Shown here: positions 36,254 to 37,993 of the stretch, one piece after another | Layout of the letters: the number at the start of each line of letters is the position of its first letter | Numbering within the stretch: the stretch's first letter is position 1 | Assembly (NCBI RefSeq): GCF_000819845.1 | Contig: NZ_CDCG01000021.1 | Location: 1 to 37,993 of the forward strand | Origin: Aeromonas enteropelogenes | GTDB lineage: Bacteria > Pseudomonadota > Gammaproteobacteria > Enterobacterales > Aeromonadaceae | Reading direction: 5' to 3' | Length of the DNA: 37,993 bases | Made by a program: the position numbers and the translations under genes | Notes under the pieces: model-generated | Databases searched by the model: none | What the model was told of the DNA's origin: nothing | Seen by the model: the letters and a program-made list of their open reading frames with translations, nothing else

Positions 36254-37858
36254 ATGGAACCAATTCTTATCGCCGTGGCTTTTGGTTGCGGCATGCTGGT
36301 CAACCTCATCGGGTTGCCTCCCCTGCTCGGCTTTCTCGCCGCCGGCTTTATCCTCAACGGCATGGGCTATGAAAATACCCCGGCCCTGAGCGAAGTGGCC
36401 GATCTCGGGGTGACCCTGCTGCTCTTCACCATCGGCCTCAAGCTCAACGTCAAGACCCTGATGCGGCGCGACGTTTGGGGCACCACCAGCGTGCACCTGC
36501 TGCTCTCCACCCTGCTCTTTACCGTGGTGCTGCTGGTCTGCAAGGGGCTGGGGCTAGAACTCGCCCTGTCGCTCAACTGGCAGCTCGCGATCCTGCTTGG
36601 CTTCGCCCTCTCGTTTTCCAGCACCGTGTTTGCGGTCAAGGTGCTGGAGGAGCGCAGCGACATGAACGCCCTCTATGCCCGCCTCGCCATCGGGGTGCTG
36701 GTGATGCAGGATGTGTTCGCGGTGGCGTTTCTGGCGTTCTCCAGCGGCAAGTGGCCCAGCATCTGGGCCCTCTGGGTGCTCGGGTTGCCGCTGCTGCGCC
36801 CCCTGCTGTTCAAACTGCTGGAGCGGGCCGGCCACGGCGAGCTGCAGGTGTTGTTCGGCGTCTTCCTTGCGCTGGTGGTGGGGGCGGCAGGCTTTGAGGT
36901 GGTGGGGCTCAAGCCCGACCTCGGGGCCCTCATCATCGGCATGATGCTGGCCTCCCACCCGGCGGCGGCGGGGCTGGCCAAGGCGCTGTTCAACCTGAAA
37001 GACCTCTTTCTCATCTGCTTCTTCCTGACCATAGGCCTCAACGGCCTGCCGACCCACGACACCATGCTACTGGCCCTGGTGCTGGTGCTGGCATTGCCCC
37101 TCAAGAGCGCCCTCTACTATCTGGTCTACAGTGGTGCCCACCTGAGGGTACGCACCGTGCTGCTCTCCACCCTGGCGCTTAGCAACTTCTCGGAGTTCGG
37201 TCTCATCGTCGCGGCCATCGCCGCCAAGGCGGGCTGGCTCTCCCACGAGTGGCTGGTGGCCGTCTCCCTGGCACTCGCCGCCAGCTTCATGATCTCCGCC
37301 CCTCTCAACAGCCAGAGCGAGCGGATCTATCACAAACTCGGCGGCTGGCTGAAGGGATTGCAGGCGAGCAACCTACACCCCGAAGACAGGCCCATCGAGC
37401 TGGGCGATGCCGAGGTGATCATCCTCGGCATGGGACGCATTGGTCAGGGGGCCTACTTCGAGCTGGAGAACAAGTACGGCAACGTCATCCTGGGGGTGGA
37501 GAACGACAGCGAGAAGCTGCCGACCCTGCGTGCCCAGGGGATGAACGTCATCGAGGGAGATGCCACCGATACCGACTTCTGGGACAAGGTGCTGCTCTCC
37601 AACCAGGTCAACCTGGTGCTGCTGGCCATGCCCCACCACTCGGGCAACCTCTACGCCATCGAGAAGCTGCGCAGTCACGGCTTTACCGGCAAGATTGCCG
37701 CCATCGTACGCTTTGAAGATGATATCGCCTCCCTCACGGAGCAGGGGGTGGATGCGGTATTCAACGTCTACAACGAAGCGGGCAGCGGCTTTGCCCGCCA
37801 CGTGATCCATCGCCTGCAACCTCTGTCAGATCTTGGCAAGGATGCCCGCTTCGTTTAA
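36254..37858 (+). CDS. CPA2-family monovalent cation:proton antiporter with RCK domain
   Basis: A 534-residue inner-membrane protein of the Kef/YbaL type. The transport domain (about 1-360) has twelve or so hydrophobic segments. It includes the conserved VMQD motif (Gln152-Asp153) and the LLLFTIGLKLN signature. A cytoplasmic RCK/TrkA-N domain (about 385-520) has a Rossmann pattern, GMGRIG with Gly392, Gly394 and Gly397, which binds NAD or a nucleotide. No separate TrkA-C domain or glutathione-gating region is visible. It probably exchanges K+ or Na+ for H+. The start at 36254 follows GGAACTGAC. It may be cotranscribed with nagD. Confidence 0.9.
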   Translation: MEPILIAVAFGCGMLVNLIGLPPLLGFLAAGFILNGMGYENTPALSEVADLGVTLLLFTIGLKLNVKTLMRRDVWGTTSVHLLLSTLLFTVVLLVCKGLGLELALSLNWQLAILLGFALSFSSTVFAVKVLEERSDMNALYARLAIGVLVMQDVFAVAFLAFSSGKWPSIWALWVLGLPLLRPLLFKLLERAGHGELQVLFGVFLALVVGAAGFEVVGLKPDLGALIIGMMLASHPAAAGLAKALFNLKDLFLICFFLTIGLNGLPTHDTMLLALVLVLALPLKSALYYLVYSGAHLRVRTVLLSTLALSNFSEFGLIVAAIAAKAGWLSHEWLVAVSLALAASFMISAPLNSQSERIYHKLGGWLKGLQASNLHPEDRPIELGDAEVIILGMGRIGQGAYFELENKYGNVILGVENDSEKLPTLRAQGMNVIEGDATDTDFWDKVLLSNQVNLVLLAMPHHSGNLYAIEKLRSHGFTGKIAAIVRFEDDIASLTEQGVDAVFNVYNEAGSGFARHVIHRLQPLSDLGKDARFV

Positions 37859-37894
37859 CGTAAGCGCAACTCCGTTTAATAAAACAAACAATTG

Positions 37895-37917
37895 CGGGGC
37901 CTGGATGGCCCCGTTTT
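37895..37917 (+). terminator. Terminator after the antiporter gene
   Basis: CGGGGCC (37895-37901) pairs with GGCCCCG (37907-37913) around TGGAT and is followed by TTTT. It lies 36 bases after the stop. Confidence 0.85.
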
Positions 37918-37944
37918 CAATGCCGCCACAGACAAGGATGCCCC

Positions 37945-37993
37945 ATGAAGACCCTCAACGACTGGGTACTGCTCGATCGCAACGACCCCGCCC
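37945..37993 (+). CDS. Partial gene cut by the window end
   Basis: An ATG at 37945 with AAGGA (37934-37938) upstream opens a frame that runs to the window edge (MKTLNDWVLLDRNDPA). Only 16 full codons are visible, so it cannot be identified. Confidence 0.6.
   Translation, partial: MKTLNDWVLLDRNDPA

Overview
The window is about 38 kb of GC-rich chromosome from a gammaproteobacterium. It is most likely Aeromonas, judged from the fused NuoCD, the Pseudomonas MotC/MotD-like (Aeromonas PomA2/PomB2-type) stator pair, the adjacent YdiJ and MenI genes, and the overall protein similarity. No phage, transposon, CRISPR array, tRNA or rRNA was seen. The genus is inferred from remembered family sequences, not from a search.

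Layout. Positions 1-894 hold a bidirectional terminator and a long non-coding stretch. An exported DUF1254/DUF1214 protein follows (895-2193), then a flagellar stator pair (2431-4042). The centre is a complete thirteen-gene respiratory complex I operon, nuoA-B-CD-E-F-G-H-I-J-K-L-M-N (4361-19363). Its genes are tightly packed with several 4-base ATGA overlaps, and it ends at a strong terminator. A separate three-gene signalling operon follows (19569-23687). It encodes a FIST-domain sensor, a GAF/PAS protein with a degenerate HD-GYP domain (HN instead of HD), and a PAS/GAF protein with an intact HD-GYP domain. It converges on the cold-shock RNA helicase gene deaD (minus strand) at a shared terminator.

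The minus strand then carries menI (hotdog thioesterase), a GNAT-like protein, and ydiJ (large FAD/4Fe-4S dehydrogenase). The last two are coupled by a TGATG junction. Divergent from ydiJ is a cation-diffusion-facilitator-like transporter with altered metal-site residues. An 18-bp perfect palindrome lies between these two divergent genes. Next come a TerC-CBS-CorC membrane protein, an old-yellow-enzyme reductase, a minus-strand adenine deaminase, nagD, a CPA2 cation:proton antiporter with an RCK domain, and the first codons of one further gene cut by the window edge.

How they work together. The nuo block makes the proton-pumping NADH dehydrogenase. YdiJ and MenI bear on quinone-linked metabolism: MenI is in menaquinone synthesis and YdiJ is a probable quinone-linked dehydrogenase. 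The FIST/HD-GYP operon is the best candidate for an incompletely described system. It is a sensor (FIST proteins include the NosP haem/nitric-oxide sensors) paired with one apparently inactive and one apparently active c-di-GMP phosphodiesterase-like protein. Several operator-like or hairpin-forming palindromes at gene junctions are listed as separate findings.
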